Shown piece by piece: positions 46,883-57,668 of a stretch of 64,000 nt of DNA. The DNA is from Iris pallida (lineage: Eukaryota > Streptophyta > Magnoliopsida > Asparagales > Iridaceae). The position numbers and the translations under genes are program-made. The notes beneath the pieces are model-generated. The model saw only the letters and a program-made list of their open reading frames with translations, searched no databases and was not told the origin of the DNA. How positions within the stretch are numbered: the stretch's first letter is position 1; each line of letters starts with the position of its first letter. The stretch covers positions 951,529 to 1,015,528 of the forward strand of contig JANAVB010005598.1 in the NCBI GenBank assembly GCA_029216955.1, read 5' to 3'.

Positions 46883-48442
46883 ATGGCGACTCTGCTGGGG
46901 ACGACCTTCTCCTCTGACGAGGAGGTGATTGCTCAATATGATGATGTTTCGGTCGGTTCGACCAAGAAGACTCTGGTGGTACACTTCGACCAGACTGCCT
47001 ATGAAGAAATGCTCCGAACTGGGGGTGGTTCTCGCCATTCTAATGTTCAAAAGTCTCGCAAAGCACGAAAAGTTTGGATTCCCAAATCCAAAGTGATTTC
47101 TGATCTCTCTGCTACTTCTGATGACAAAGGGATTCTTCCCACTCCTGTCGTAGGGGCTCCCGTTCATAACGAGGCAGTCCCTACTTCAAAGTTGCACTCG
47201 AAGTGTGATGATTTTTCTTCCGTTTGTAACGGTAAAGATAATCAGGTTTCACGCCCACTGCGTAAAAATCAAGTTTCACGCTCAGTGGGTAAGAACCAAA
47301 TTTTACGCTCAGTTCATAAGAATGAGACTCCCATTCGTAATGGGGTAGACTCTAAAGCTTGTGCTTCTGGGTGTAAGAATCAGTCTCCCATCGGTGACGT
47401 GGTAGGCCCAAATAAATTACGCTCCTCGCGTAAAACAAAATCTCCCGTTGGTAACATGGTAGATAACAAGATTTTACATTCCATGCGTAAAGATCAATCT
47501 CCTGTCTATGACAGTGTAGATGAAATTCACAATGATGCTCACATGTCGAATATGAATGTATCTAAACGTGTGCAGCATAAAAATATTGTTGGTACAACTT
47601 CTGTTCTACACCAACAACCTTCTTATACTGCTTTACGCAAGGTACCAAATTTATAAATCACACACCAAGAAAATGGAGTCCTACGTGCTAAATCTCAAGA
47701 TTTACGTACACAACTCCAAACGCGTAGAAATGTACAAATTGGTTCTGCGAATGCAGCCAGTAATCTTCTTTATACACAAGGGACTAAACGTTTTTCTATC
47801 CCCAATGTAGTAAAGAAGAATACTTCATCCACTCCTTCTGATTTACGCGAATTGCTAATGCAAAAGCGTAAGAATAGACAATCTTCGGTGACATTCCCCC
47901 AAGAAAAATATCTTTGTGAATACCACCAGGTTGTGATCAACTGTTGTTGTTCGGCTTCAAGACGATCAGTTTTTGATCGATTGAGTTTTAATGTACCTCC
48001 ACATCAAGCTGAAGACCAAGAACATGAGTTGCCATATGTGTCAGTCAACATGGCATCTCGTACTAACAGAGGACGACATCCCAGACGGAATACGTCCCAA
48101 ACTCCAAGTCAACAACAGTTCAACAGGCTTTTTGATTCCTTTGAAGGAGTATATCAGAATACTCGATCAAGAAGACGAAGACAATTGCAAACTTCTGATT
48201 CAGAGGCTGGGGGTACTCAATCTTTTGAGTCTGATACCGATAGCGTGGATTCGTACTTCTATACAAACCCTTCTGTATCTTCAAGAGAGGTTGAATCCTA
48301 CGCTGTTGGAGATGAACCAGAGACGTCATCTGCTAATACAGAACAACGTCTCACTGCTGTTGAACAATCACTGAAGGATATGCTTAATATGGTGCAAAGC
48401 ATGCATCAAATAATTTTGAATCAACTGCTCAACCGACAGTAG
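46883..48442 (+). pseudogene. B upstream ORF (ORF1-like), one internal stop
   Basis: The frame opens at the ATG that overlaps the PBS and runs about 520 codons, with a single TAA at 47654-47656; the frame is open again immediately after. The first part has TKKTLVVHFDQTAYEEML. The middle contains repeats of the form RSVxKNQ, SPIGDVV and SPVGNMV, encoded partly by the same TTTACGC/GCGTAAA motif that fills the LTR. The end has a Ser/Arg-rich part and MLNMVQSMHQII. No known domain is recognised. It ends at a TAG and the gag frame begins at once in another frame. Confidence 0.6.
46884..46901 (+). other. Primer-binding site of element B
   Basis: TGGCGACTCTGCTGGGGA lies 4 bp after the LTR end. It is a non-Met-tRNA type site, as in Tat/Ogre elements; I do not assign the tRNA. 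An ATG at 46883 overlaps it and opens the first ORF. Confidence 0.8.
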
Positions 48443-49593
48443 TGACACCGGCACCAGTAGCAGCACAAACTCAAGATAGTCAAGGGGCTGAAATACCTTT
48501 GAACATTCAAGAGCCTGCTGCTAATCAAAATTCTGTATCTCTGGATCCCATCATTCCAAAAGATGTACCACCTCCAGTGGGGGTCATGGTGCATCCAACG
48601 ACTACTCAGTCAAATGTGCTTCCTCAAACCAGTGAAGCCATTCAAGCAGTACGTGAACTTAAAGCATAGTTTGAAGTTTTAAGGCACAAAGATCAACTCC
48701 AGAGGCTAGGGATTAAGCAACCTTATCCTCCTCATTGGAATGATGTACCCTTTCCACCGAAGTTCAAAACACAATCCATGGTTTTGTTCGATGGAAAAGC
48801 ATCTCCCAGTCAATATATCAACTACTTTGATATTATGACTGTACATTTGCAGAAAAATGATGCTCTTCTCACTCGAGTGTTCATCGGATGTCTGACGGGT
48901 TCAGCTTACGACTGGTATCGTAGCTTACCCGATAACTCTATTTCGTCTTTTGGCGAATTCAAAGCAATGTTCCTCTCCCGCTTCTATGAAGGAGGTATGG
49001 ACATGAACATGTCCTCCTTGATAGAAATCAAACAAAAGGAGAAAGAAGATACTCGGACATTCATTGAACGTTTTCGACAAGCTACTCTAAAGATGCCTCC
49101 TGGTATGCCAGATTCAGCGTTGATTGACACATGCAAGATGAATCTGCGACCATCCATCGCTGTCTTCACAGGTTCCCAATTCACAGATTGGGCTTCGTTC
49201 ATCATAGCAGCAATTTCTGTCGAGACCAATGGTAGGTTGGCTCACGAACATGGGATGATTTTCGCTTCAGAAGATAAAGGGAAGAAAAATAATCTTGGCA
49301 ATAATCCCGGCAATCGTAATGTGAAAGAAAAAGATACTCTTATGGTCAATCTTTTCAAGAACAAGACGACATCAAGCAATCAAGAATCTTCCAGGCCAAA
49401 GGAAGAATACTCCTTTGACGAAAGCGATATCCCAGGGATATTCCAATGTCTGGTGAAAAGTGGTAAACTTCAGATTCCAGAGCCAAAGAGGCCTAATAAG
49501 GTGAATCTGACTGACAATCCCAAGTATTGTATCTATCATAGATACATTAATCATCCTACCAGTGTTTGCTATGTCTTGAAAAAGAAGATCTAA
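48442..49593 (+). pseudogene. gag: Retrotransposon gag (Retrotrans_gag type)
   Basis: Capsid part of Ty3-gypsy Gag. After a Pro/Gln-rich leader comes PHWNDVPFPPKFKTQSMVLF, then ASPSQYINYFDIMTVHLQ, LTGSAYDWYRSLPDNSISSF and RFRQATLKMPPGMPDSALID, the usual block order. The C-terminal end has a PKYCIYHRYINHPTSVCYVL zinc-binding-like motif. In-frame stops are TAG at 48667-48669 and TAA at 49591-49593, both one C-to-T change from Gln codons. The frame continues directly into the protease region. Confidence 0.88.
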
Positions 49594-49641
49594 GAGCTGA
49601 TAAATGGTGGCGCCATCGCTTTAACCAATGATGACCATACG

Positions 49642-52356
49642 GTGACAACCAATATGGTTTCTCTTCAGTTTGGGGATTTTCCTCCACAGCAAGTCCCAGA
49701 TGGAATTATACCAATTTCGAAGGCGACGATGAAGATTGTGAATATCCCGCCTGCCAGGGAAGAAAATACAGAATTGCTGCCTCTCACATTGAAGAATGGT
49801 GAAATCATGTCGGTACATCCTGGCTTAGTGCCTGATCTGGAAAATGAAGGTAAAACTTCAAAATCTAAGAAAGGCAAGAAAGTCAAAACTTGCAACATGA
49901 TCTCTCATATTATTCTAGATTCTGATGACTTGGATCATCTATGGGACGGCCTCCCTCTGGAAGATAGACTGAAAGGACTAAACATCTGCCCTCCAAGTTT
50001 AGCTCCTCCTACTAAGCTCAAGCTTACTCATCAGCAGTGGCTAGCCATGAATAGTGTTCCTTTATACCGGGCACAACAAATCTTTGCTGCTTATGAAAAA
50101 TCTCCAACAGGGATTTCTCCTCGTATCCCGAATCCTTCTTCTCCCTTAACTACGGAGACGTCTGTACTTCATTCTCCTGTAGTTGCAGAGATTCATTCCT
50201 CGTTCTGCGCTGAAACGCCTGTTCAAAGTCCATTGCCTATCCATTTGTATAGTCAGCAATCTGTTATTCTCATGAAGAAGATGGGTTATGACTTTCAAAA
50301 GGCAGAAGGTTTGAACCATGATAAAGGAATCCGTCTTCCTTTACAAATTCAAAATCAGAATTCTACCGCTGGATTGGGTTCTGAAATTCCTCACAAGAAG
50401 AAGGCTAAAGGAAGAAAGACTAAATCCTATAATATGGTACTTTCTTCTCCTGAGTCTGAAGAAGAAACTTTTGCTGGTACAAGATCTGGAAAAGAGTACC
50501 ACAAAGACTATGAGGGATCCTCCAAAGAAGCAGAAGATGTAGTGGAAACACTACCGGTTCAATCTTCTCATGTTCCTGCTAAACCGTCTGTGGTTGAAAA
50601 GGGGAAACAGAAAGCAGTGCGCTTTGATATCCTATTGAAGTCTGCTTCCAGTCAGGGGGTGACAATGAAGCCTTACAAATTCGATATTCTAGCTCAGTTA
50701 GCCAATACTCCGGCTAGATTGTCTATATTTGAACTGCTTCGCCTCTCCAGAGAAAGCAGAGAGACCTTGAGTGAAGCTTTACTTCAAGCAGATTCATGCT
50801 TAGCTCAACTCAAGACTCCCGATAATATGCCAGTGTCATGTCCACAATGTCATAGCGTGATGGAAGCAATTCCCAACATCATCTTCACACAAGAGGATAT
50901 GCTATTGAAATACAACAAGCATGATAGACCTCTGTGCTACACTGGATATATCGGATCTACTGAAATTGACAGAATTTACATTGATCCCGGGTCCTCAATT
51001 AGCATAATTCTTCAGAGTATGCTAAGACCCCTGAGGATTCCTACTAGTGAACGGACTTACACTAGTACCACCATTGTTGGTTTTAACTCTGGCAAGAGTA
51101 AGCCACTGGGGAAGATTCGGTTACAGATACAGATTAGTGATCTTCGATCCATGGTAACTTTCTATGTTATCAACTCGGATGTATCCTACAATATTCTTCT
51201 TGGAAGACCGTGGATTCATGAGCACAATATTGTGCCTTCAACTCTCCACCAATGCTTCAAATATGTGGATTCCCAAGGAGTTGTGAAAACTGAATTTGCT
51301 GATATTAATCCTTTCAAGGGTGTCGAAGCCTACTTCTCTGATTCAAGGCTTTATAAACAAGAGCATATGAAAGAGATATCAGACATAGCTGAAGAATCGT
51401 CACCTGAGGATCAGTCTATTAATAAAGATCTACCAGAGGAACAACCCTTGAAGATCATGGTCAAGGGACGAACCCAATCTCAACTTGTCAATGATCAACC
51501 TTTGATAATCAAGGTTAAAGGAAGAACTCAAACTTCATCTGAGGAATCAATAAAAATTCCTGCTAAGAGCCAAGTTCAACCTTTCATGATCAAAGTCAAA
51601 GGGCGTACTTCTGGTACGAATGATCTAGAATCACCATTGATCGTCAATATTGGCAATTCTACGCAGAAGACGGATGATGGTCCACCGTTGACTAATCCGA
51701 AGCGTAGCAACCAGACTGTAAATGATGTAAATATTGCTCATCTCTTTGATATCAATGAAGATTTCCTTTTCGAGTATATGGCTGTCAAGTTTATTGAGAG
51801 AATGACTTTATCTTCTGATAATCAAAGCCATCAATACAAAGACAACATAGAGCCGGAAGAAATTTTATACATTGATCATAAAGAGAATTCTTTCCCTCCC
51901 CATGTTGATGTTGGACCTTATGCTCAAAAGTTCTTGACATCTTCTCCCTATCTGCTTCCTGTAGCCGCTTCATCACAAGCTTGCGTGACTTTCAGACGAT
52001 ACGAAGAATCCTGTTTCGTGGTCCTATCTGATAAGAAAAACAAGCGCCAAATTGTATTTGGCCTGGCCAGAAATATCCCTGTTACTCGGACAGATGATCT
52101 GAAGGATAAAGATAAAGGAAGAATCCGAATTGACAAATATAGTCAACAATCTATTAAGATCATCCAAAATATGGGATATAATTTAAAGACTATGCAAGGT
52201 CTTAATCAAGAAAAGGGTAGACGACTACCATTATGCGGCGATCCGTTTTACCAGAAGACTCGTCATGGGCTGGGATATGATCCGTCTCACATTTTTGATG
52301 ACGATATACAAGAAGAATTCTCTTCTATCTCATCTGATTCGAAAGACATTCAATGA
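49642..52356 (+). CDS. Gag-pro continuation: G-patch and aspartic protease
   Basis: 904 codons open, in the same frame as gag. Order: a linker; a first G-patch-like block at residues about 214-245 (MKKMGYDFQKAEGLNHDKG); a Cys-containing linker; a retropepsin-like domain at about 430-550 with DRIYIDPGSSISIIL as the Asp motif and YNILLGRPWIHEHNIVPSTL as the downstream flap/dimer region; three repeats of IKVKGRTQ; and a second G-patch at about 835-875 (QNMGYNLKTMQGLNQEKGRR). The active-site triplet is Asp-Pro-Gly rather than Asp-Thr/Ser-Gly. The polyprotein ends before any RT. Protease function is inferred. Confidence 0.85.
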   Translation: MTTNMVSLQFGDFPPQQVPDGIIPISKATMKIVNIPPAREENTELLPLTLKNGEIMSVHPGLVPDLENEGKTSKSKKGKKVKTCNMISHIILDSDDLDHLWDGLPLEDRLKGLNICPPSLAPPTKLKLTHQQWLAMNSVPLYRAQQIFAAYEKSPTGISPRIPNPSSPLTTETSVLHSPVVAEIHSSFCAETPVQSPLPIHLYSQQSVILMKKMGYDFQKAEGLNHDKGIRLPLQIQNQNSTAGLGSEIPHKKKAKGRKTKSYNMVLSSPESEEETFAGTRSGKEYHKDYEGSSKEAEDVVETLPVQSSHVPAKPSVVEKGKQKAVRFDILLKSASSQGVTMKPYKFDILAQLANTPARLSIFELLRLSRESRETLSEALLQADSCLAQLKTPDNMPVSCPQCHSVMEAIPNIIFTQEDMLLKYNKHDRPLCYTGYIGSTEIDRIYIDPGSSISIILQSMLRPLRIPTSERTYTSTTIVGFNSGKSKPLGKIRLQIQISDLRSMVTFYVINSDVSYNILLGRPWIHEHNIVPSTLHQCFKYVDSQGVVKTEFADINPFKGVEAYFSDSRLYKQEHMKEISDIAEESSPEDQSINKDLPEEQPLKIMVKGRTQSQLVNDQPLIIKVKGRTQTSSEESIKIPAKSQVQPFMIKVKGRTSGTNDLESPLIVNIGNSTQKTDDGPPLTNPKRSNQTVNDVNIAHLFDINEDFLFEYMAVKFIERMTLSSDNQSHQYKDNIEPEEILYIDHKENSFPPHVDVGPYAQKFLTSSPYLLPVAASSQACVTFRRYEESCFVVLSDKKNKRQIVFGLARNIPVTRTDDLKDKDKGRIRIDKYSQQSIKIIQNMGYNLKTMQGLNQEKGRRLPLCGDPFYQKTRHGLGYDPSHIFDDDIQEEFSSISSDSKDIQ

Positions 52357-52965
52357 CATCTGTCCTATTATCCCTCAGCTACCAAAGTTTGGTCAAGCTG
52401 ACTACTCATCTCTTTTCTTATATCTTGCCGGTTGGCACGTAAAATGTGATTCGTTATTTATTATGATCTTAAGTCCTCTGAATGAATATCAAATCTTCCT
52501 ACCTATCATTTTGACCTATGTGTAGATACTTATCTACTCCTTATATACTGTCATGTTCATATTACCTCTGACGAGTACTTTTTTTTATCTATCATGTTCA
52601 TTTGACCTCTGCATAGATATTAATCTACTCTTCTTTGAGTTCTTACATACTATCACGTCCATATTACCTCTGATGGCGTTGTATATTCTCGAGAAGAGAT
52701 TAATCTTCTGTCTCATCAGATGATTAATTAAATTTATTATTTCATCATATTCTTATAATCATTGGATGAATATTAAATTTACTTATCTATCATGTCCATA
52801 TTACCTCTGGATAGATATAATACATTTAAAAGACTTGTCATGCTCCTATAACCTCTGACAAGTATCTCCTATCTCATACCTATTATTTCAAATAAGCGAT
52901 AGGATCATAAAATATATATTTCATTCATCTTGGAAACATTGCAAAATAGATTACAAGAAATTCTT
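52357..52965. other. Spacer between convergent genes of B
   Basis: AT-rich sequence where pol would be expected to begin. Contains the stem-loop array at 52547-52863. No ORF of note. Confidence 0.7.
52547..52863. repeat. Stem-loop array with constant loop and varying arms
   Basis: The core is close to ATGTCCATATTACCTCT. Arms: ACTGTC 52547-52552 with GACGAGT 52570-52576 (one bulge); TATCTATC 52586-52593 with ATAGATA 52613-52619; CTATC 52650-52654 with GATGG 52672-52676 (one G-T); TATCTATC 52784-52791 with GATAGATA 52810-52817; ACTTGTC 52833-52839 with GACAAGT 52857-52863. A weaker unit precedes at about 52500-52526. Confidence 0.88.
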
Positions 52966-54486
52966 TTAAAGTGGAGTAAAGATATCTAGAAGTAACTGCC
53001 GTAGTTCTTCTAGCCGTTTACCAAAAGAACTCATAACTTTCTTTGTAGCCTCGGCACGTCGAGCCTCAGGTGTGCAAATGCAAGAAAGCTTAGCGAAGGT
53101 GGTTATTAAACCCTCTTTAGCTTCATCGAGGGTCCTGATAGTTGATTCAGCCCCATAAGATTTCTTTTCTAAAACCGAGCTCTGGGTAAGGTGCAGATTT
53201 CGAGCTTCGATCATCCTGTCTCTTTCAGCCTTAAGGCGAGCCAACCCTGCCTCGAACTCGTGGATTTCATGATTTTTGTTCAGAATATCTATGTTCAGAG
53301 CATCATAAGCTACCCTGTGACTATGAAGTAAGGGCTTTATCCCAGCCAAGAATGCTTTCTCTTTGGCAACCTTCAGACTATGTTCACGAAGAGATTCATT
53401 GTATGTAGCTTCCCGAGCAAGGAAATCGGCTGTTAAGGCTTCATATTCCTCCTCAATAAGACTTTCTACAGTTCTACTTGACAGCCTGAGATATTCTCTG
53501 ATTGGTTGTTCGAGGTCCTCCACAATTTTCTCTAATTTGGCAGCTCCCTCTGTATCCCTGAACAGAGCAACGTTATTGATGGTCGAAGGCATTGCCGTCT
53601 TCAAAGTCTCATAATTGAGGCCCTCGTTTAGGACCATTTTTATCAAGGTTGCCAAACTTTTATAAAATGTGTCGGTATAAATCTCAACTAGGAGATTCAT
53701 TTCTGTACTTGAGCTTGGCTTGGCAACAATATCCAACAGGTCTTTTTCTTGGAGATCAGAAGCAGACATCGGGGGTACAACAGCAGGGTGAGACGAAGTC
53801 GTTGTTACTACCACCGCTATAGCCAATGGATCCCTGGAAGCTTCAGGGATTATATCTCCAACCGGTGTAACAACAGATGAGGATGGAACCAATAATGTTG
53901 CTATTGTTGTCGGATTCCCAAGGACCTCAGTGTCAACTTCATCAATATTTGTCACCCCAGCCGTTTCTGGAGTTCTGGCGGCGGTAATATCAATGGGTGT
54001 GAAGACAACTACAGGAGCTAGTTCAGATCCTGACATTGTCTTATCAGAAATTGGTACTGGATCGACAGTAGAGGATGTTATCATCTCCCCAGCTTCTATT
54101 GAAAGTTCAAGTATGCCTCCAGCATCTCCTTCAGTTGATGGCTCCACAGGATTGCCCAGTGTTTCAGCTGTAGTGAAACTTTTTACAGCTAATTCTTGGT
54201 TCAATTCTGGATCACCTCCAGTAGTTTCATCATCTCCTACAATAGGATCGATTCTTGTCTCCTCTTGGTACTGATCCTCAACAAGAGAAGACAATTCAGA
54301 CTGTGCTTGTTGGGCCTCAAGCGATGGAGGATGTTCTTTTAGAGGCTCCATCTCAGGCTTTTGCACTCCCCCGTCTCCAGCATCTGAGTTTCCTGAAGAA
54401 GAAGCTTCCCCTTCAGATTCCTCATTTTCTTCGTAGATTTCTTCTTCTTGAGGAAGAGGAATTACAGACTTTGGTGCAATTATGAC
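52966..54486 (-). CDS. B antisense gene, C-terminal exon
   Basis: Open from an acceptor-like TTTTGCAG at 54487 down to a stop at 52966, about 500 codons. The first part is acidic and rich in Glu, Pro, Ser and Thr. The last 200 residues are charged and heptad-like (EFEAGLARLKAERDRMIEAR), suggesting a coiled coil. The predicted phase allows joining to exon 2 through a GT donor after FEDDDWD near 54609, but A lacks that GT, so this splice is uncertain. No catalytic domain is recognised. Confidence 0.6.
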   Translation of the reverse strand, partial: VIIAPKSVIPLPQEEEIYEENEESEGEASSSGNSDAGDGGVQKPEMEPLKEHPPSLEAQQAQSELSSLVEDQYQEETRIDPIVGDDETTGGDPELNQELAVKSFTTAETLGNPVEPSTEGDAGGILELSIEAGEMITSSTVDPVPISDKTMSGSELAPVVVFTPIDITAARTPETAGVTNIDEVDTEVLGNPTTIATLLVPSSSVVTPVGDIIPEASRDPLAIAVVVTTTSSHPAVVPPMSASDLQEKDLLDIVAKPSSSTEMNLLVEIYTDTFYKSLATLIKMVLNEGLNYETLKTAMPSTINNVALFRDTEGAAKLEKIVEDLEQPIREYLRLSSRTVESLIEEEYEALTADFLAREATYNESLREHSLKVAKEKAFLAGIKPLLHSHRVAYDALNIDILNKNHEIHEFEAGLARLKAERDRMIEARNLHLTQSSVLEKKSYGAESTIRTLDEAKEGLITTFAKLSCICTPEARRAEATKKVMSSFGKRLEELRQLLLDIFTPL

Positions 54487-57217
54487 ATCTGCAAAATGAA
54501 CAAAAAAATTAGTATACGAAACCTTGATACATAATTCCGTATAGGTTTTGTATAATAATTGGAATATGTGCGTTTTTTTTCAAGATATGTGTCATAATCA
54601 CCATCCCAGTCATCATCCTCAAAGTCAAGAGCCGGTTCGTCCGATGGAATGTGATCTTGATCAGCAGCGGATACAGTGGTAGTACCTTCCGTAACTTGTG
54701 CCTTGGACGGCAAAGATAAATGAAGCGAGGTGCTAAGACGTCCAGGAGACAAAAGTGTTACAGATCCTGATCCAATTGTCTGTGGAGGAGCTGAAGACCC
54801 CTCTCCAGGATGAACTGAAGAAGGACTGACGAGAGGATCTTCTTCAATATCCTCTTCTGGAGTGTGAACGCTTGTCTTGGAAGGCCCTTTTGTGGTAGAC
54901 CTCTTCCTCTTTTCTAGAGTTTTTTCTGGAGACGTGGCAGCTGCACCTTGTTTTCTTTTGCGGCCTTTACCAATAATGATAGGTTCTGCAGCTGGTTCTC
55001 CAACTCCTGTTGGAATAACTACTAGAAACGGATCTGGGATGCCAGTGTCGTCAGGGATGTCTGCCGGTACCCTGACCTGCTCCTCAATATCTCCTTCTTT
55101 CGGCCACCGCAGACTACCCTTCATATTGTAACCATGGGCAAAGGAACGAATTGAAGCATAGAAGTGGGCATACGTATGGAGTATACGCAGTTCTGTAGCA
55201 CTGGTAGCAGTCGAAATTCGAAATTTAGCACCAGTCCGAGCACTACCAAAATACCTCCATCCTCTAGCTCCGTCAAGTAATTTCCCATAATAACGGAAAT
55301 TAGTTAGAGGATTACCAACATAAAGTTGGTCGTATCCAAATTGGCGAGCAAACCTACTGGGTAAGTATGGTTCGAACGCACAATTGTCTTCGTTTCTGTA
55401 CATTAGATGAGACGGTCTGATGCACTGAAGCCACCTAAAGACTAACTGTGGCAATACAACTCTTCCGTCAACTTCATCTTCGAACTGGACACCAAAGCAG
55501 TCTGCCGGAACATGCGGCCGGGTACAAAAGAAGTTCCAACCGTATGAATAATTCAAAACCGCTCGGGTATCTGCTACAGTTGTAGCAATCCATGTAGCTT
55601 TGTTGAATTTTTGAAGAAAGACCTCCGCATCGTCGCCTAGGCCCGGCGGTAATAATCTGCAGTTGTGATGCAACAACCAGCCCATCAGATAAGTGTAGGG
55701 CATCTCTACCCTAGGGAAAACTTTCCGATGAGGAGCATTGTTAATTAACTCCTCACCGAAAGTTCTTAAACCTGCATTTATCCGACACACCATGGCCGAC
55801 AGCAAGTTGATCCTGACTTTAAATACCAGACGTATCGCTGGCCATAGCACACTCCGATGAATTCTGTCAACAGTACCAATACCTGGTACAACCCATCTTC
55901 TCAACAATAAAGAAAGAAAGCCTGCCAGCAAAGCTCTCCGAGAGATTCTCTGACTACCATATCTGAGGAAGCTCAAGGCTTCAGTTCCTGCAGGAAATTC
56001 CCCAGTCTTCGTAGACAGATATTTATTCGGGAATTTATAAGTAACCATCATATCCCGAACCTTGTTAGAAGGGATCGTCGAATCTATGTTGATTACTGGA
56101 GCCTTGTTCTCTTGAAACCTTTCTTTATCTTCCTTGGAGATCTTATCCTTGTGGAAGAAAAGATAAGTCGTCCATTTGTTGATATACGCCAGATGGGACG
56201 TACTTTCATGCATCGTGGTACAAGTCAGGTAGTGGCACATCAGTTCTTCGTATGTCTCGACTAACTGAGGGTTAACTTCTCTGATCTCGGCAAGCTCCCT
56301 GTTGGAGGGAACATATTCTTTATATGGGACCTCCCCCATTGGCAGCTTCGATATAAACTGCATCTCATGAAGAGCAAGACCCATTTCACCTTTCGAAGTA
56401 GTAAAAGTTCCAGTTGAACTTAAATATAGCTCCATCAAGGCCAGGAATAAGTTTCCATTCGCAGGAATACCATAGTTGGTGGAAGCTACTGCTTCGTATA
56501 AGCCAATATCTTTCAATTCTTCCTCAAAGTTCTTCATCATCCAAAGGCTTATCCGAATCCAACTCTGGTTGAATGGAGTCAACCATCCTGGCAGTCTGGG
56601 GTTGGTTTGAGGATACAACACAGCTTCCTTCATAAATTTATTGACAAACATCGGGGTTTGAACTGGCTGTATTAGGCCCGAATCTTCGCTTGGGTTAGAG
56701 CCTGGCATAAGGCCTAAGATAGAAGTAACGCCTCCATTGGGAACACTAGCAAAGTATCCCATATCATTGGCACGCTCTCTCTTGAAGACAATTCTACCCG
56801 GGCGTCCATGACTATTGGGAGTCAAATTCCACAACATCTGTCGGGGATGAGTGGCATGGACGAATGCCGATAAAGGATAATCTCTGTCCATATCTGGAAG
56901 ATACATAGCTCTATTCCCAAATTTAAAAACCCAAGACTCTTTCTTGGGGTGTGTCTGGGATTTACAATCAATGGCATCTCCAAACAGAAAAGCTGGTTTT
57001 GCGAAGTGTTGTCCGTCTAGTGAATTCAACAACTCCCCATTTATCATGGATAGCAACAATCTATCCCCTTGAGCTGCTATCAACTGTGCCCTCTCTGCCG
57101 GATATTCGGGGTTCGACTGGGAAAATTGGACATGAGATAAATCTTCCAAATAGTTCGAACCTACCATACCAACTGATGATCCGAAAACTTTAGCGAGGGG
57201 GTGAACTTGCAGATCCA
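54480..57217 (-). CDS. B antisense gene, main exon (aORF)
   Basis: An open frame of about 912 codons antisense to the retroelement. It begins DLQVHPLAKVFGSSVGMVG after an AG acceptor, and includes LRRWVVPGIGTVDRIHRSVL, CRINAGLRTFGEELINNAPH and PSRFARQFGYDQLYVGNP. A basic, nuclear-signal-like GKGRKRKQ and KRKRS stretch near residue 750 precedes an acidic FEDDDWDGDYD tail. The same protein is readable, with many lesions, in element A. Extra antisense ORFs are known in Tat elements; no domain function is claimed. Confidence 0.8.
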
Positions 57218-57668
57218 CTGGTCAAATAACAAAAGAGATCAAGTTAGTTCGAAGTTTTTAAGAGTTGAGGAAAAACTCATGCAGTATTAGCTCGACAAAA
57301 CCTCTCAAAAAAGATTGATTAACTTCACGTTACCATACAGTGACATGAGCGTAATGCAACTTTTTACGCTGGCATGTACGAACATGAGCGTAGTTAAGTT
57401 TTACGCTAGCATATTGGCTGTGGGCACAAGAACAGATTTACGCTGACACATGTAACGTGGGCGTATTCTTGCTAAACTTTACGCTAACACGTACAACGTG
57501 GGCGTATAATGTTATTTTAACTTTACGCTAACACGTACAACGTGGGCGTACAATATTATTTCAACTTTACGCTAACACGTACAGCGTGGGCGTAAAGAGC
57601 TGAAAAATTGGTTTTCCTTCTTCTTCCCCGACGGATTTATTTTCTGAAGACTAGGGTTTTTTTTTTAC
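57218..57668 (-). other. Intron of B antisense gene with palindrome array
   Basis: A 451-nt intron with GT donor (57667-57668 complement) and acceptor TTTGACCAG. Position and phase are identical to the intron in A. It carries six palindromic units at 57364-57594. Confidence 0.7.
57364..57594. repeat. Six tandem TACGC...GCGTA palindromes
   Basis: Units at about 57364-57392, 57402-57430 (degenerate), 57439-57465, 57480-57506, 57524-57550 and 57568-57594. The typical unit is TACGCTAACACGT, loop ACA, ACGTGGGCGTA. The A intron has CACAT/ATGTG where B has CACGT/ACGTG. Confidence 0.88.

Noticed and set aside
52357..52965. Remnant reverse transcriptase between gag-pro and the antisense gene
   Set aside because: No RT motif in any frame; the interval is AT-rich and filled by the stem-loop array.
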